From positions 623,175 to 687,174 of the forward strand of contig NZ_RYYU01000001.1 in the NCBI RefSeq assembly GCF_003977605.1: a stretch of 64,000 nucleotides of DNA, read 5' to 3'. This document shows positions 42,649 to 52,002 of this stretch, piece after piece. The DNA comes from Prevotella koreensis. Its GTDB lineage: Bacteria; Bacteroidota; Bacteroidia; Bacteroidales; Bacteroidaceae. The position numbers and the translations under genes were made by a program. The notes below the pieces were generated by a model, which was not told the DNA's origin, did no database searches, and was given only the letters and a program-made list of their open reading frames with translations. Positions within the stretch are counted from its first letter, which is position 1. Every line of letters starts with the position of its first letter.

Positions 42649-43785
42649 ATGGAAAAAGCAGTATATATCAATAGCGTATCGGCATATCTTCCTAATTCTC
42701 CCATCGTCAATGAGGATATGGAGGACTATATTGGGAAAATTGGTGGAAATCCGTCAAGGGTTCGTTCCATTGTCCTTAGACAAAATGGCATCAAAACGAG
42801 ATATTACGGGTTGGACAAAACCCAAAGCCTAACACACTCGAATGCAGAATTGGCAAAAGAAGCCGTATGTGGGCTGTTTGAGAATAGACAAATTCCAAAT
42901 GACCTGACATTATTGGCTTGTGGGACAAGCACACCCGACCAATTGCTTCCTTCCCATGCGTCTATGGTTCATGGAGAATTAGCCAACTATCCTATGGAAA
43001 TATTTTCCTCTGCAGGTGTATGCCTTACCTCATTGCAGGCATTGAAAATATGCTATAGCAATATTCTTGCAGGACTGCATCAAAAAGCTGTATGCGTGGC
43101 ATCAGAATTAACCTCACCTGCATTGGTATCCAAATTTTATGACCCGGAGTATGAAGCTACACATGACAATCCTGACAAAGACCCTTATATGGCTTTTGAG
43201 AAGGATTTTATGCGGTTTATGCTTTCTGATGGTGCAGGAGCGGTATTGGTGCAAGATCATCCCGAAGGAACATGCCCACTCAAAATCGAATGGGTCGATA
43301 TGACTTCCTATGCCAACGAACTACCTACCTGTATGTTTATGGCATCGGAGTTGCAAGAAAACGGACGGCTCAAAAGCTGGAAGGAGTTCTCTCCTGATGA
43401 GATTAAGGAGCGTGCCGTACTTGTGGGCAAACAGGACATTCGGCAGCTAAAGAAATACATCATCAAGTATTGGGTAGACCATATCGAAACCGTACTTGCC
43501 AAACATCATATAAAAGCAGATGAGATAGACTATATTATACCTCATGTATCATCAATGTTTTTCTATGAGAAGTTAAATGACGAAATTGCTGCTCGTAACA
43601 TTGCTCTGACAAAAGAGAAGTGGTTTACAAACCTTACTTCTGTAGGCAACATCGGTTCGGCTGCCATTTATGTGGCACTGGAAGAGCTCATAAGGACAAA
43701 AGAAATTAAACGTGGAAACAAGATACTTCTTCTTGTACCGGAGAGTGGAAGGTTCTCGTATGGAACAGTGCTTCTATCTGTATGA
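42649..43785 (+). CDS. 3-oxoacyl-ACP synthase III-like enzyme
   Basis: 378-residue thiolase-fold enzyme of the KAS III / FabH-like type. The catalytic triad is visible: Cys125 (FSSAGVCLTSLQAL), His299 (IIPHVSSMFF) and Asn334 (TSVGNIGSAAI). LLACGTSTPDQLLPSHASMV and MLSDGAGAVLVQD are family landmarks. It is cytoplasmic. The presence of KYWVDHIETVLAKHHIKADE and the length (longer than FabH, about 320) suggest a DarB-like or specialised condensing enzyme and not housekeeping FabH. Product and partner are unknown. It is followed by about 240 bp with no gene (43786-44028). Confidence 0.85.
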   Translation: MEKAVYINSVSAYLPNSPIVNEDMEDYIGKIGGNPSRVRSIVLRQNGIKTRYYGLDKTQSLTHSNAELAKEAVCGLFENRQIPNDLTLLACGTSTPDQLLPSHASMVHGELANYPMEIFSSAGVCLTSLQALKICYSNILAGLHQKAVCVASELTSPALVSKFYDPEYEATHDNPDKDPYMAFEKDFMRFMLSDGAGAVLVQDHPEGTCPLKIEWVDMTSYANELPTCMFMASELQENGRLKSWKEFSPDEIKERAVLVGKQDIRQLKKYIIKYWVDHIETVLAKHHIKADEIDYIIPHVSSMFFYEKLNDEIAARNIALTKEKWFTNLTSVGNIGSAAIYVALEELIRTKEIKRGNKILLLVPESGRFSYGTVLLSV

Positions 43786-44028
43786 TAGTTAGCCTCTGTA
43801 TTTATGAAGTCCCTTGCAAGGAGTTTGTAAAAAACAAAAGAGAACAAAATAATAATCAATTTCATCCAAAGCATAAATAAAAGCAAAATAATTTTTATCT
43901 GTTACAAATTTATTCATATTTGTTGACAGCAAAATTTCTGTACAATCTATCATTTTGAATGATATGAAATTGTCAGTATCCCATAAAAGGGAATATAGGC
44001 AAGTTATTAATAATAAAAGTTTTAAGAC

Positions 44029-45636
44029 ATGAGAAAAATTTTATTCATGACAGTATTCTGTGCATTAACAACGACTTTTCCTGTACAACATGCAAATGCA
44101 CAGAGAAATGAGAGCAAACCTTTGACTTCAAACAATGTTTTAGAGATCAAAAGTATGTATGAAACGACAGACAATGTGCTAAATTACAAAAACTTTGAGG
44201 TTCAGGCATTTGAAGCAGGTGATTATTACGTTAATTTTTGGCTTCAGCCGACAAGGTATGCCAACGGGAAATTCACCACATTCAAGGTGTATGTGAACGG
44301 CACGCTTTCCGGTTCGGTTAAGCCAACCGTTGGGAACTGGCAGTCTGCTTCCGTTGAAGCGAAACCTGCCCTGCAACTTAAAAACGGCATTAACACAATA
44401 TCAATTGCAACCAATGCCCCCGAAGTGCCAAACGTAGAGTCCGTCAAAATATCACGGAACATGATGGCAACGAGATTTCAGTCCGCCGGTTTTAACTCAT
44501 ACCTGCGAAAAGCCGTCTCATCAGATGGCACTCCAGATGTAAGCATGGCGGAAATGACGGAAAGTGATTCACGTGATGCTGCGGGCATTAAGTATTTTAC
44601 ACATGTGCCGTTGAAATATTCTTTCTATCGGACATTCTCTTTCACGAAAGGTCAAGAGATTTTTATAACTTCCACAAGTAGAATAGCTCATAAAATAGAT
44701 ATGGTCTATTATGGGAAACAAATACTTTTCCCCGCTAATTCCCCTCAAGAGGGTCTTTTCCCCACAATTCCAATTGGAGATATGAAACCACGATTTTTTT
44801 ACACTCCTGCTACATCGGAAGAGATGCAGGGGCTCAATTGGGGACATCTCTCAGAAAAGGCTCTGAATAACTCTAATAATCAAATCGCAACACTGAAAGT
44901 CACGATACCGAAAACAGGAATGTATCTGATAAAACTACGGAGTGCTGGCAATGGAGTGCTGAGTGTGGCGGACTTGAATGTCAATGGCAATTACTTCTAT
45001 GAGAACGCTCCGATATATTTTTCGAATTGTAAGTGTGAAATACCGGCAGACGGTCACGAGTATGCGACTATGACGAATTGCAATACTCCCGGCACTGACG
45101 ATCCCATGCTCTTCATTGAAGGAAATGATGCAGAAAATGTGGTCGGATTTAACGATGATGGTCCTTATGCAAAGCTCAACCAATATAACCTAAGCAATAG
45201 GGATTCATACATCAGTCAGAGATACTTTGTTGAAACGACGGGCATACATGTATCTAATTACAGTTCATTCAAGCCAGAATCGGCTTGCAATATTCTTGCC
45301 CGTGTAAGCAATGATGCGAATGTGTCCGCCTTCCTTGCTCCCGCACAGGCAAAGCAGAACGGCACGACAGACGTTTCAAAGATTGAACGGGACTCTCAAC
45401 TTTCCATTACCCCGTGTCCTGCTGTTCTAATTTCAGACATAACGATTTCATCAGGAAGGAAGATGAGCAAATTGGAAGTGTATGACATGTCCGGTGTCAA
45501 ACTAAGTTCGGTAAAAGTGAATGCCTTTTCCGTCACACTCGCTTTGAATTCTCTAAACATAAAGAACGGCGGTGTTTACGCTTTCTCAGTCACATATGAG
45601 AATGGTATGGAAACGAAAAAGATTTTCGTCAAGTAA
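44029..45636 (+). CDS. Secreted protein with type IX sorting domain
   Basis: 535 residues. Signal MRKILFMTVFCALTTTFPVQHANAQ. A carbohydrate-binding-like beta-sandwich seems likely at about 45-145 (NFEVQAFEAGDYYVNFWLQP, TFKVYVNGTLSGSVKP). A second beta domain with LKVTIPKTGMYLIKLRSAGNG lies near 285-330. The end (SKLEVYDMSGVKLSSVKV... GGVYAFSVTYENGMETKKIFVK) is a Por-secretion C-terminal sorting domain, so it should be exported by the type IX system to the surface. No enzyme motif is seen. A strong hairpin follows the stop. Confidence 0.72.
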   Translation: MRKILFMTVFCALTTTFPVQHANAQRNESKPLTSNNVLEIKSMYETTDNVLNYKNFEVQAFEAGDYYVNFWLQPTRYANGKFTTFKVYVNGTLSGSVKPTVGNWQSASVEAKPALQLKNGINTISIATNAPEVPNVESVKISRNMMATRFQSAGFNSYLRKAVSSDGTPDVSMAEMTESDSRDAAGIKYFTHVPLKYSFYRTFSFTKGQEIFITSTSRIAHKIDMVYYGKQILFPANSPQEGLFPTIPIGDMKPRFFYTPATSEEMQGLNWGHLSEKALNNSNNQIATLKVTIPKTGMYLIKLRSAGNGVLSVADLNVNGNYFYENAPIYFSNCKCEIPADGHEYATMTNCNTPGTDDPMLFIEGNDAENVVGFNDDGPYAKLNQYNLSNRDSYISQRYFVETTGIHVSNYSSFKPESACNILARVSNDANVSAFLAPAQAKQNGTTDVSKIERDSQLSITPCPAVLISDITISSGRKMSKLEVYDMSGVKLSSVKVNAFSVTLALNSLNIKNGGVYAFSVTYENGMETKKIFVK

Positions 45637-45646
45637 ATCATAGACC

Positions 45647-45687
45647 AAGGAGTAGGATTGGCTAATTTCAGCCAGAACCTACTCCTT
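45647..45687 (+). terminator. Strong hairpin after the first secreted protein gene
   Basis: AAGGAGTAGG at 45647-45656 pairs with CCTACTCCTT at 45678-45687, and an inner GGCT/AGCC stem closes a 7-nt loop. The trailing bases ATAAAATTC are not a T-run, so it may be an attenuator and not a full terminator. Confidence 0.6.
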
Positions 45688-45703
45688 ATAAAATTCATAT
45701 GAT

Positions 45704-46633
45704 ATGAGATTTCTTTTTACATCCATATTAAGCATCCTACTCGTTTCTGTTTCCCATGCGCAGACAAACGTCATAGACGGTCATGAGTATGTGGACATGG
45801 GATTGCCCAGCGGTACCCTGTGGGCAACCTGCAACATCGGCGCTGAGTCTTCCATAGATTTCGGAGACTACTTTGCATGGGGAGAGACAGAGCCTAAAGA
45901 GGAATATACTAATGAGAATTACAAATTCTTTGAAGGATACAAGGAGATTCCCGGAGTTGCCTATTACACGTTATGCACGAATATCGGAGAAAATATCTGC
46001 GGGACGGAATACGATGCAGCAAGGGTAAAATGGGGCGGACGATGGCGCCTGCCTACTTTTGAGGAGGTAGGGGAACTCGTGAGACTCTGCTGGAATAAAT
46101 GGGAGGAAGTGGACGGCATTTGGGGCAGACGCTTCCATTATGGTGCAAATGAAAACACCCTGTTTCTTCCTGCTGCCGGATACGCTGCTACATATCAAGG
46201 GACAACATATCGTAACCAGAATTGGAAAGGATATTGTTGGACCGGAACGCTTCATAGAGCAGAAGGAGATCCTGATGATCTTATAACGAAAGCCAAAGAT
46301 ATAGATTACGATTCAGGCAGTGTTGGCAGAAGATCTAGCAAGAGAACAATCGGTCTTCCCATTCGTCCCGTCATCAATCTCAAAGAAACCGGTATTGACG
46401 ATATTGAATACAAGCAGACTATCCGTATGGCATACCATAACGGCTCGATAGAGTTGAGTTCCATAGCGAACTGCGACCACATTGACATTCTCAATATATA
46501 CGGACAGAAAGTTCTCTCCTCGTCCGTGACGGCAAAGAACATCGATGTGCCTCAATTTTCAAAAGGCATATATATTTGCACTTTGACAAAGAAGGGCAAA
46601 TCAATTTATACACAGAAAATAATCATTAAATAG
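45704..46633 (+). CDS. Secreted FISUMP-like protein with type IX sorting domain
   Basis: 309 residues. Signal MRFLFTSILSILLVSVSHAQ. The body has the 'major paralogous' FISUMP-like pattern: GHEYVDMGLPSGTLWATCNIG, then YFAWGETEPKEEYTNENYKFF, WRLPTFEEVGELV, LFLPAAGYA and GYCWTGTLH. The end (SSIANCDHIDILNIYGQKVL ... KGIYICTLTKKGKSIYTQKIIIK) is a Por-secretion sorting domain. Likely a cell-surface protein; function unknown. It precedes the first subtilase gene by 8 nt, so the two are probably one transcript. Confidence 0.75.
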   Translation: MRFLFTSILSILLVSVSHAQTNVIDGHEYVDMGLPSGTLWATCNIGAESSIDFGDYFAWGETEPKEEYTNENYKFFEGYKEIPGVAYYTLCTNIGENICGTEYDAARVKWGGRWRLPTFEEVGELVRLCWNKWEEVDGIWGRRFHYGANENTLFLPAAGYAATYQGTTYRNQNWKGYCWTGTLHRAEGDPDDLITKAKDIDYDSGSVGRRSSKRTIGLPIRPVINLKETGIDDIEYKQTIRMAYHNGSIELSSIANCDHIDILNIYGQKVLSSSVTAKNIDVPQFSKGIYICTLTKKGKSIYTQKIIIK

Positions 46634-46641
46634 TATTTGCA

Positions 46642-48132
46642 ATGAAAAAGACAATCATATTTCTTTTGTTCGCATTGGCTGTGAATATAGTGTCCTATGC
46701 TCAGGATGCATTTTATTATTATGATGGGAAACGGATTCCTCTGACGGAAAATGCTTCCAAAATTGTAGTAATCTCCCCTCTCGCCGGCAATGCGAGTGTC
46801 AACAATTGTAATCTGCAATTTGAAAAGAATATTTCAGACAGCAGAAGCAAAATAGAAGTTTATAAGGTTAGGTCTTCTATGACAGCCCAAACAGTCAAAT
46901 CGCTTGCATACGCTTCAGTCTCCAATCCTGTCTCCATACAGTCTTGCTTCGTAACTGAGGACGGAAAGGAACTTATCCCGACAGGATATATCGATGTAAA
47001 GCTGAAATCGGAAAAAGATTATCCGGCTCTGCAAAGTACTGCAAGACAATACGACTGTGAAATTATAGGGCAGAATCCCTTTATGCCACTATGGTATAGC
47101 CTGAGGTTATCGGAAACCTCTGGAAGAGATGCAGTAGTGGTGGCAAACTCGATATATGAATCCGGAAAGTTTGCATCTTCCTCGCCGGGCTTCTCTTTCG
47201 ATGCCCTTGAAATTTCCTATGATCCGAACGTCCTCAATCAATGGGGACTGTACAACTCGACATATGAAGGGATGGATATTTCTGTCAGCCGGGCATGGGG
47301 ATACTCAACAGGGCGCGGCATCACGATTGCCATTGTCGATCAAGGCATAGATCTTGCCCATCAGGATCTGGCTGACAATATCAGCAGTTTGAGTTATGAT
47401 ACGGAAACAAAAAGCTCTCCCAGCAAGGTTTACGGTGCCCATGGTACACATTGTGCAGGAATTGCAGCAGCTGTAAGGAATAACGGGATACAGGTGGCAG
47501 GAGTAGCCCCGGATGCCACCTTAATGTCTATCAGCAACACCCTGTCTGGTTCAACTGAATTGGAAAGCAATCTGGCGAATGGAATAAATTGGGCTTGGCA
47601 GCATGGTGCGGATATCATCTCTTGCTCATGGTGGTGTTCCGATAAGGATATAGTCAAGGAGGCAATCGACTTGGCTCTGTCAAGAGGTCGAGAAGGTCGA
47701 GGATGCGTGTTTGTGAAGTCGGCAGGCAATACAAGCGGTCCTATCTCCTTCCCCGGAGACTATCGTCCGGAAGTGATAGCTGTTGCAAATATGAAACAGG
47801 ACGGGACGCTTTCGACAACCTCTGCCTACGGGTCGAACATGTTCGTTACGGCTCCGGGCACTTATATTCTGTCAACAGTACCCGGAAATGCAGTTACATA
47901 TATGGGAGGAACGTCCATGGCGGCTCCGCACGTGGCAGGATTGGCTGCCTTGATACTTGAACGCAATCCCCAACTTTCTGCTTATAAAGTTAGGGAAATC
48001 ATCGCAAAGAATGCGAAGAAAATCGGGACATACGCATACGACACCAACAAGGCATTCGGAAGCTGGAACGAACATTACGGCTATGGGTTGATAGATGCCT
48101 ATAAAGCCGTTGTCAATACACCCCGTCGCTGA
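46642..48132 (+). CDS. S8 subtilisin-like serine protease 1
   Basis: 496 residues. Signal MKKTIIFLLFALAVNIVSYAQ, a pro-region (residues about 22-200, beginning DAFYYYDGKRIPLTENASKI) and a complete catalytic triad: Asp233 (IAIVDQGIDL), His267 (GAHGTHCAGIAA) and Ser425 (GGTSMAAPHVAG). The enzyme ends in VVNTPRR with no type IX sorting domain, unlike its neighbours, so it is probably periplasmic or released by another route. A paralogue with the same layout is at 49649-51172. Confidence 0.9.
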   Translation: MKKTIIFLLFALAVNIVSYAQDAFYYYDGKRIPLTENASKIVVISPLAGNASVNNCNLQFEKNISDSRSKIEVYKVRSSMTAQTVKSLAYASVSNPVSIQSCFVTEDGKELIPTGYIDVKLKSEKDYPALQSTARQYDCEIIGQNPFMPLWYSLRLSETSGRDAVVVANSIYESGKFASSSPGFSFDALEISYDPNVLNQWGLYNSTYEGMDISVSRAWGYSTGRGITIAIVDQGIDLAHQDLADNISSLSYDTETKSSPSKVYGAHGTHCAGIAAAVRNNGIQVAGVAPDATLMSISNTLSGSTELESNLANGINWAWQHGADIISCSWWCSDKDIVKEAIDLALSRGREGRGCVFVKSAGNTSGPISFPGDYRPEVIAVANMKQDGTLSTTSAYGSNMFVTAPGTYILSTVPGNAVTYMGGTSMAAPHVAGLAALILERNPQLSAYKVREIIAKNAKKIGTYAYDTNKAFGSWNEHYGYGLIDAYKAVVNTPRR

Positions 48133-48213
48133 TTTTACGGTCTTTTGCAGACTTCCCCATACGGTAGTTCAGACCTTAATATTAATAAATTAATTCAAAG
48201 AAAGGAGCTTAAT

Positions 48214-49503
48214 ATGAAAAAGCATTTATTCCTCGGTATTGTCGGGCTCTGCATGTCCGCAATATCCGCTTACGCCAACGAGGTTGCAACCTTAGTACCT
48301 CAGGAGTGCAGCATTGAGAATAAGCTTGTCTATGAGCCTATAAATCAGGTTCACATGGAATTTACGGCTCATGTTGACATATCCAAAGACGCCAAGGCGA
48401 CCATAACCTGCGGAGACAAGACAATGGCAACCGGTGTGATTACCTCCGATACTTATATGGAGAAAGGCATCGCACTTGTTACCTTTGAAAAACTTGTCCT
48501 TCCCAAGGGCAAGTCCTACAAGTTGGAAATTCCGGCGGGGGCAATCTTCCTGAAGAGCGCGCCCGACGTAAAAAATGGAGACCTGAAATTTGATTTTGAA
48601 GTCCCCGAAAAGATCATAAGTACTGAGTGCTCGGTGGAAAACGGTTCTTCGGTAGAAACCGAAGAGCATATCTGGTTCTACTATGGGACCGAGACTGAGC
48701 CTGTGGGCAGCCCCACCATGACCCTGTACCGCGAGGGAGTGCCCGTAAGGACATTCGATGCGCATGTGGGCTGGGACTGGAACCTGGGGCAGGCGTATGC
48801 CGACTTCGGGATGAAGATGAATTTTGAGAAAGGCGTCCACTATTCTCTCGTAATGCCAGAAGGTAGTCTGAGCCCCAGATTTCGCACGGACATCACCAAC
48901 GAAGAGACGAGAGTGGATTTCATCGGTGGATATACAAAGCCGATAGAGCCGATAACCTATGTATGGTGTAGCCTCTTTGACAATCACGGCATTGACGTGC
49001 TCGGCGAGGTGCGCTTTTACTACAGGCAGGCCGTCATGCTTTCGTCAGACCCCAAAATTCAATTGTTCGACACCGACAACAAACTGATCAAGGAGGTCAC
49101 GCCCACGCTGTCCGAAGATGAGGATGGCAGGTGGGGCCGATGGATTGTTTCCTGTGATTTCGGTGGGTTGAGAGTCCCCGAAAAAGGCTGCAGTATCGTG
49201 ATCCCCGAGGGTACGGTAATCTCAGCTGACGGCAATGTGTCGGTAAATGCCAAGAACAGTTTCGATGTGAACATCGGCACAGGACTCGGCGGTGTGTCTA
49301 ACGGCAAGATGGAAATCAAAGCGTCAGACAGAAAAATAACGATAATAGATGCACCGATAGGCGCGACGGTATGTATTTATTCAACGGACGGAAAGAAAGT
49401 TACCGACCATATTGTTACTTCACGGAATTTCGTTTTGAACCTGACGTCAAACGGTATTTATGTTGTTTCCATTGACGGGAAATCATATAAAGTCGTCATT
49501 TGA
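48214..49503 (+). CDS. Secreted multi-domain Ig-like protein with sorting domain
   Basis: 429 residues from ATG 48214, chosen because AAAGGAG stands 7 nt upstream and MKKHLFLGIVGLCMSAISAYA is a clean signal peptide (the ATG at 48145 is not needed). Three similar beta-sandwich units follow, each ending in a 'P-G--Y-L-IP-G' turn: LPKGKSYKLEIPAGAIF, EKGVHYSLVMPEGSL and PEKGCSIVIPEGTVI. The end (ITIIDAPIGATVCIYSTDGK ... GIYVVSIDGKSYKVVI) is a type IX sorting domain. It lies between the two subtilases. Binding or inhibitor role is inference. Confidence 0.68.
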   Translation: MKKHLFLGIVGLCMSAISAYANEVATLVPQECSIENKLVYEPINQVHMEFTAHVDISKDAKATITCGDKTMATGVITSDTYMEKGIALVTFEKLVLPKGKSYKLEIPAGAIFLKSAPDVKNGDLKFDFEVPEKIISTECSVENGSSVETEEHIWFYYGTETEPVGSPTMTLYREGVPVRTFDAHVGWDWNLGQAYADFGMKMNFEKGVHYSLVMPEGSLSPRFRTDITNEETRVDFIGGYTKPIEPITYVWCSLFDNHGIDVLGEVRFYYRQAVMLSSDPKIQLFDTDNKLIKEVTPTLSEDEDGRWGRWIVSCDFGGLRVPEKGCSIVIPEGTVISADGNVSVNAKNSFDVNIGTGLGGVSNGKMEIKASDRKITIIDAPIGATVCIYSTDGKKVTDHIVTSRNFVLNLTSNGIYVVSIDGKSYKVVI

Positions 49504-49533
49504 CGGTAGTACGCCTGTAACAGACAGTTGACA

Positions 49534-49593
49534 TTCTGTCCATGCGGCATGCCTTAGTTCCGTCAGGATCACAGCTTGTTTGCATGGGCAGAA
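49534..49593 (+). repeat. Inverted repeat before the second subtilase
   Basis: TTCTGTCCATGC at 49534-49545 pairs with GCATGGGCAGAA at 49582-49593 (one G-T mismatch). TAACAGACAGT also occurs as a direct repeat at 49518-49528 and 49617-49627. Possible terminator or leader structure. Confidence 0.4.
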
Positions 49594-49648
49594 TATAAAT
49601 ACGGAGGATTTTTATATAACAGACAGTCTTAATTCTTAAATTTAGAAT

Positions 49649-51172
49649 ATGATGAAAAGGATTTTATTATTCATGGCACTGGTGTCAATCACTGCCTCAG
49701 AAGCCATTTCCCAATCGGCATATTATTACTTCAATGGCAATAAAATTTACATTGCGGAAAATGCGCGAAAAGTCTGCGTAGTAAAGGATAAAAAAGGTAA
49801 TAAAAAGGGGGCAAGTTTCCAACCTGCAAAAGAATCTTCAGGGTTTAAAGTCTCCCAAACCATTAAAGACAACATATACGACATAACCGTATATGAAGCT
49901 GGCAGGGGAAATGAAGGTCCGCCATCGCTGTTGAAGACCATGAAAGAAGCGGCAGAGGCAGACAATGCCATGGTACTTCCATGCTATAAGAACGAGTACG
50001 GGGATGAATTGGTTTTGACCAATTATCTCAATGTGGAATTGAAGAAAGAATCAGACTATTCTTTGTTGCGGGAAAAAGCGATGGAATACAACCTTGTCAT
50101 TACGGAACAGGACAAATTCATGCCACGGTGGTATATTCTTTCCATAACACCCAACACGGGAAAAACATCCCTGGAGGTGGCAAATGAATTGTATGAGACG
50201 GGGCTGTTCGCATCATCCGTCGCGGATTTCTCTTCAAATGACCTGTATTGTTCCTATGACCCGTTGGTCGGAAGTCAATGGGGGCTGTATAATTCCAACT
50301 ACGCGGATATGGATATTTCAGCGTGCGCCGCATGGAATTATGCCACCGGACGAAATATCAAGATAGGCGTGTTGGATCAGGGAATTGACATGGACCATAT
50401 TGATCTCGTAGAAAATGTCTCAAGCTTGAGTTATGACACGGAAACCAACACCTCCCCAAGCATATTGTATGGTGATCATGCCACACATTGTGCAGGGATT
50501 GCCGCGGCAGTAAGGAACAATGGCATACATGTGGCAGGTGTCGCCCCGGACGCGAAACTTGTTTCCATCAGCAACTCTTTACACGGTACCACCAACAGTC
50601 GCATAAGAAGGGCTGACGGCATCAATTGGGCATGGAGAAACGGAGTGGATGTCATCTCCAACTCTTGGGGTTCTTCCACACAACACGCCGCCATTAACCA
50701 GGCGATATACAATGCCTTCAAGTATGGCAGAGAAGGAAAAGGCTGTGTCATCGTGTTTGCAGCCGGAAATGACTGGAGACGTCCTGTCAGTTATCCCGCA
50801 AACTGCAACGACACCATTATCGCTGTTGGTGCGATAGAGAAGACAGGCAGTTTGGCTCCATACTCAAATGTTGGGGAAAAACTGGACGTTGTGGCTCCGG
50901 GAAGCGACATCTTGTCGACCATGCCCAACAACATGACCGGAGAAATGGATGGAACTTCCATGGCATGTCCCCATGTGGCAGGATTAGCAGCCTTGATATT
51001 GGAAAGGAATCCGTCTCTGCGAGTTACGGAAGTGAACGATCTTATTGAAAAGAACACGAAAAAAATAACAGTCGATTATTCTGTGATTAAAAAGAATGGT
51101 TCTTGGAATAACGATTTCGGATACGGGCTGATTGATGCATATAAAACACTAGTGAACACTCCGAGAAGATAG
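49649..51172 (+). CDS. S8 subtilisin-like serine protease 2
   Basis: 507 residues. Signal MMKRILLFMALVSITASEAISQ, a pro-region beginning AYYYFNGNKIYIAENARKV, and a complete triad: Asp243 (GVLDQGIDM), His277 (YGDHATHCAGIAA) and Ser437 (DGTSMACPHVAG). The histidine motif is HATH and not HGTH. It shares the NTPRR ending with protease 1 and also lacks a sorting domain. The pair looks like an ancient duplication with the Ig-like gene between them. A bidirectional terminator follows. Confidence 0.9.
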   Translation: MMKRILLFMALVSITASEAISQSAYYYFNGNKIYIAENARKVCVVKDKKGNKKGASFQPAKESSGFKVSQTIKDNIYDITVYEAGRGNEGPPSLLKTMKEAAEADNAMVLPCYKNEYGDELVLTNYLNVELKKESDYSLLREKAMEYNLVITEQDKFMPRWYILSITPNTGKTSLEVANELYETGLFASSVADFSSNDLYCSYDPLVGSQWGLYNSNYADMDISACAAWNYATGRNIKIGVLDQGIDMDHIDLVENVSSLSYDTETNTSPSILYGDHATHCAGIAAAVRNNGIHVAGVAPDAKLVSISNSLHGTTNSRIRRADGINWAWRNGVDVISNSWGSSTQHAAINQAIYNAFKYGREGKGCVIVFAAGNDWRRPVSYPANCNDTIIAVGAIEKTGSLAPYSNVGEKLDVVAPGSDILSTMPNNMTGEMDGTSMACPHVAGLAALILERNPSLRVTEVNDLIEKNTKKITVDYSVIKKNGSWNNDFGYGLIDAYKTLVNTPRR

Positions 51173-51280
51173 TTCTTGCTTGTTATGAAACTAAATCTCT
51201 GACAACAGACGAACAAAGTTATGTATATGGCTTAGAAATCATGGCAAAGGTCTCCCCCTATGACATATTGTAGTAGCAAT

Positions 51281-51316
51281 AAACAGAAAGTCATACCACA
51301 ATATGGCTTTCTGTTT
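51281..51316. terminator. Bidirectional terminator between subtilase 2 and MobA-2
   Basis: AAACAGAAAG at 51281-51290 and CTTTCTGTTT at 51307-51316 form a perfect 10-bp stem with A- and T-rich edges. It separates converging genes. Confidence 0.65.
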
Positions 51317-51360
51317 CAATCACAAAATACCTGGCTCTAAAGAGCGTAATATTAATACTT

Positions 51361-51789
51361 TCATAATCTCTCCCGATAGTCAATGGTTAAACTCACTGCT
51401 TTCTCTTGCAAGGCAGTGAGTTCTTTTGTCAAACCAATAAGCTCCCGCAACAATGCCTGTATGCTTTTCTCTGCCGTATAAAGGTGCATTAAGCGTACGA
51501 CCTGATTGTAGTTTGTGCCTATCTTATGTACTTGGACTGTAAGTTCAGAGAGCTTGCGGTGGTACTCCACGACGGACCTATCTACTGTTATCACCTTGAA
51601 ACTCTCTCCGAGTATTCGGGCGCGAACAAAATCGGACTTGCTCACCGCACCCGACTTGTTGTACAGGTCAATGGCACGCAACTGGTCTTTTACATCGGGC
51701 ATACGGGTGTCCCATCTGTCCCAGCGTGGCACTTCTACGGTATTTCGGTGTCCGTAACGGTTGTTATTGGCTATTTCTAATTTGGGCAT
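51361..51789 (-). CDS. Orphan relaxosome protein MobA-2 (element 1)
   Basis: 142 residues. RWDRWDTRMPDVKDQLRAID, then LYNKSGAVSKSDFVRARILG and ESFKVITVDRSVVEYHRKLS align through their length with MobA at 16294-16707. A C-terminal helix (ALQEKAVSLTIDYRERL) is also shared. No relaxase gene follows; the next feature downstream is a terminator. The upstream region carries the oriT-like sequence 51815-51903. It probably binds that oriT and recruits a relaxase in trans, for which the ICE MobB is the obvious candidate. Confidence 0.85.
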   Translation of the reverse strand: MPKLEIANNNRYGHRNTVEVPRWDRWDTRMPDVKDQLRAIDLYNKSGAVSKSDFVRARILGESFKVITVDRSVVEYHRKLSELTVQVHKIGTNYNQVVRLMHLYTAEKSIQALLRELIGLTKELTALQEKAVSLTIDYRERL

Positions 51790-51814
51790 AATCTTAGTTG
51801 TTTTGTTTGCTATC

Positions 51815-51903
51815 TAATCACGACTTTGGAGTGATTTAATCCCCCTTCGGGGCAAGGGTATTTGTGGTACAAATGGCAATTTGTCGGACAAAGACACACC
51901 TTG
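51815..51903 (-). other. oriT: oriT-like sequence of element 1
   Basis: Read on the minus strand it shares CAAGGTGTGTCTTTGT, TTTGTACCACAAA, ACCCTTGCCCCGAAGGGG and ACTCCAAAGTCGTnATTA with 16190-16278, in the same order and spacing, and can form the same large hairpin. An ORF that can be drawn through it (51810-52073, minus) is an artefact of this sequence. Confidence 0.7.
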
Positions 51904-52002
51904 CTGCTGTAGCAAGAAAGAGATTGATAAGCCCCTGCTGTGTTACTGCATTCTGTGAATGTGGTAACTCTGCGCAGGCTTGCATTCGAAGAATTCAGTA
52001 CT

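Noticed and set aside
36789..43785. Oxoamine synthase and KAS III as one biosynthetic pathway
   Set aside because: They lie in different genetic units: ICE cargo versus a nested element inserted later. Adjacency is not evidence for a joint pathway.
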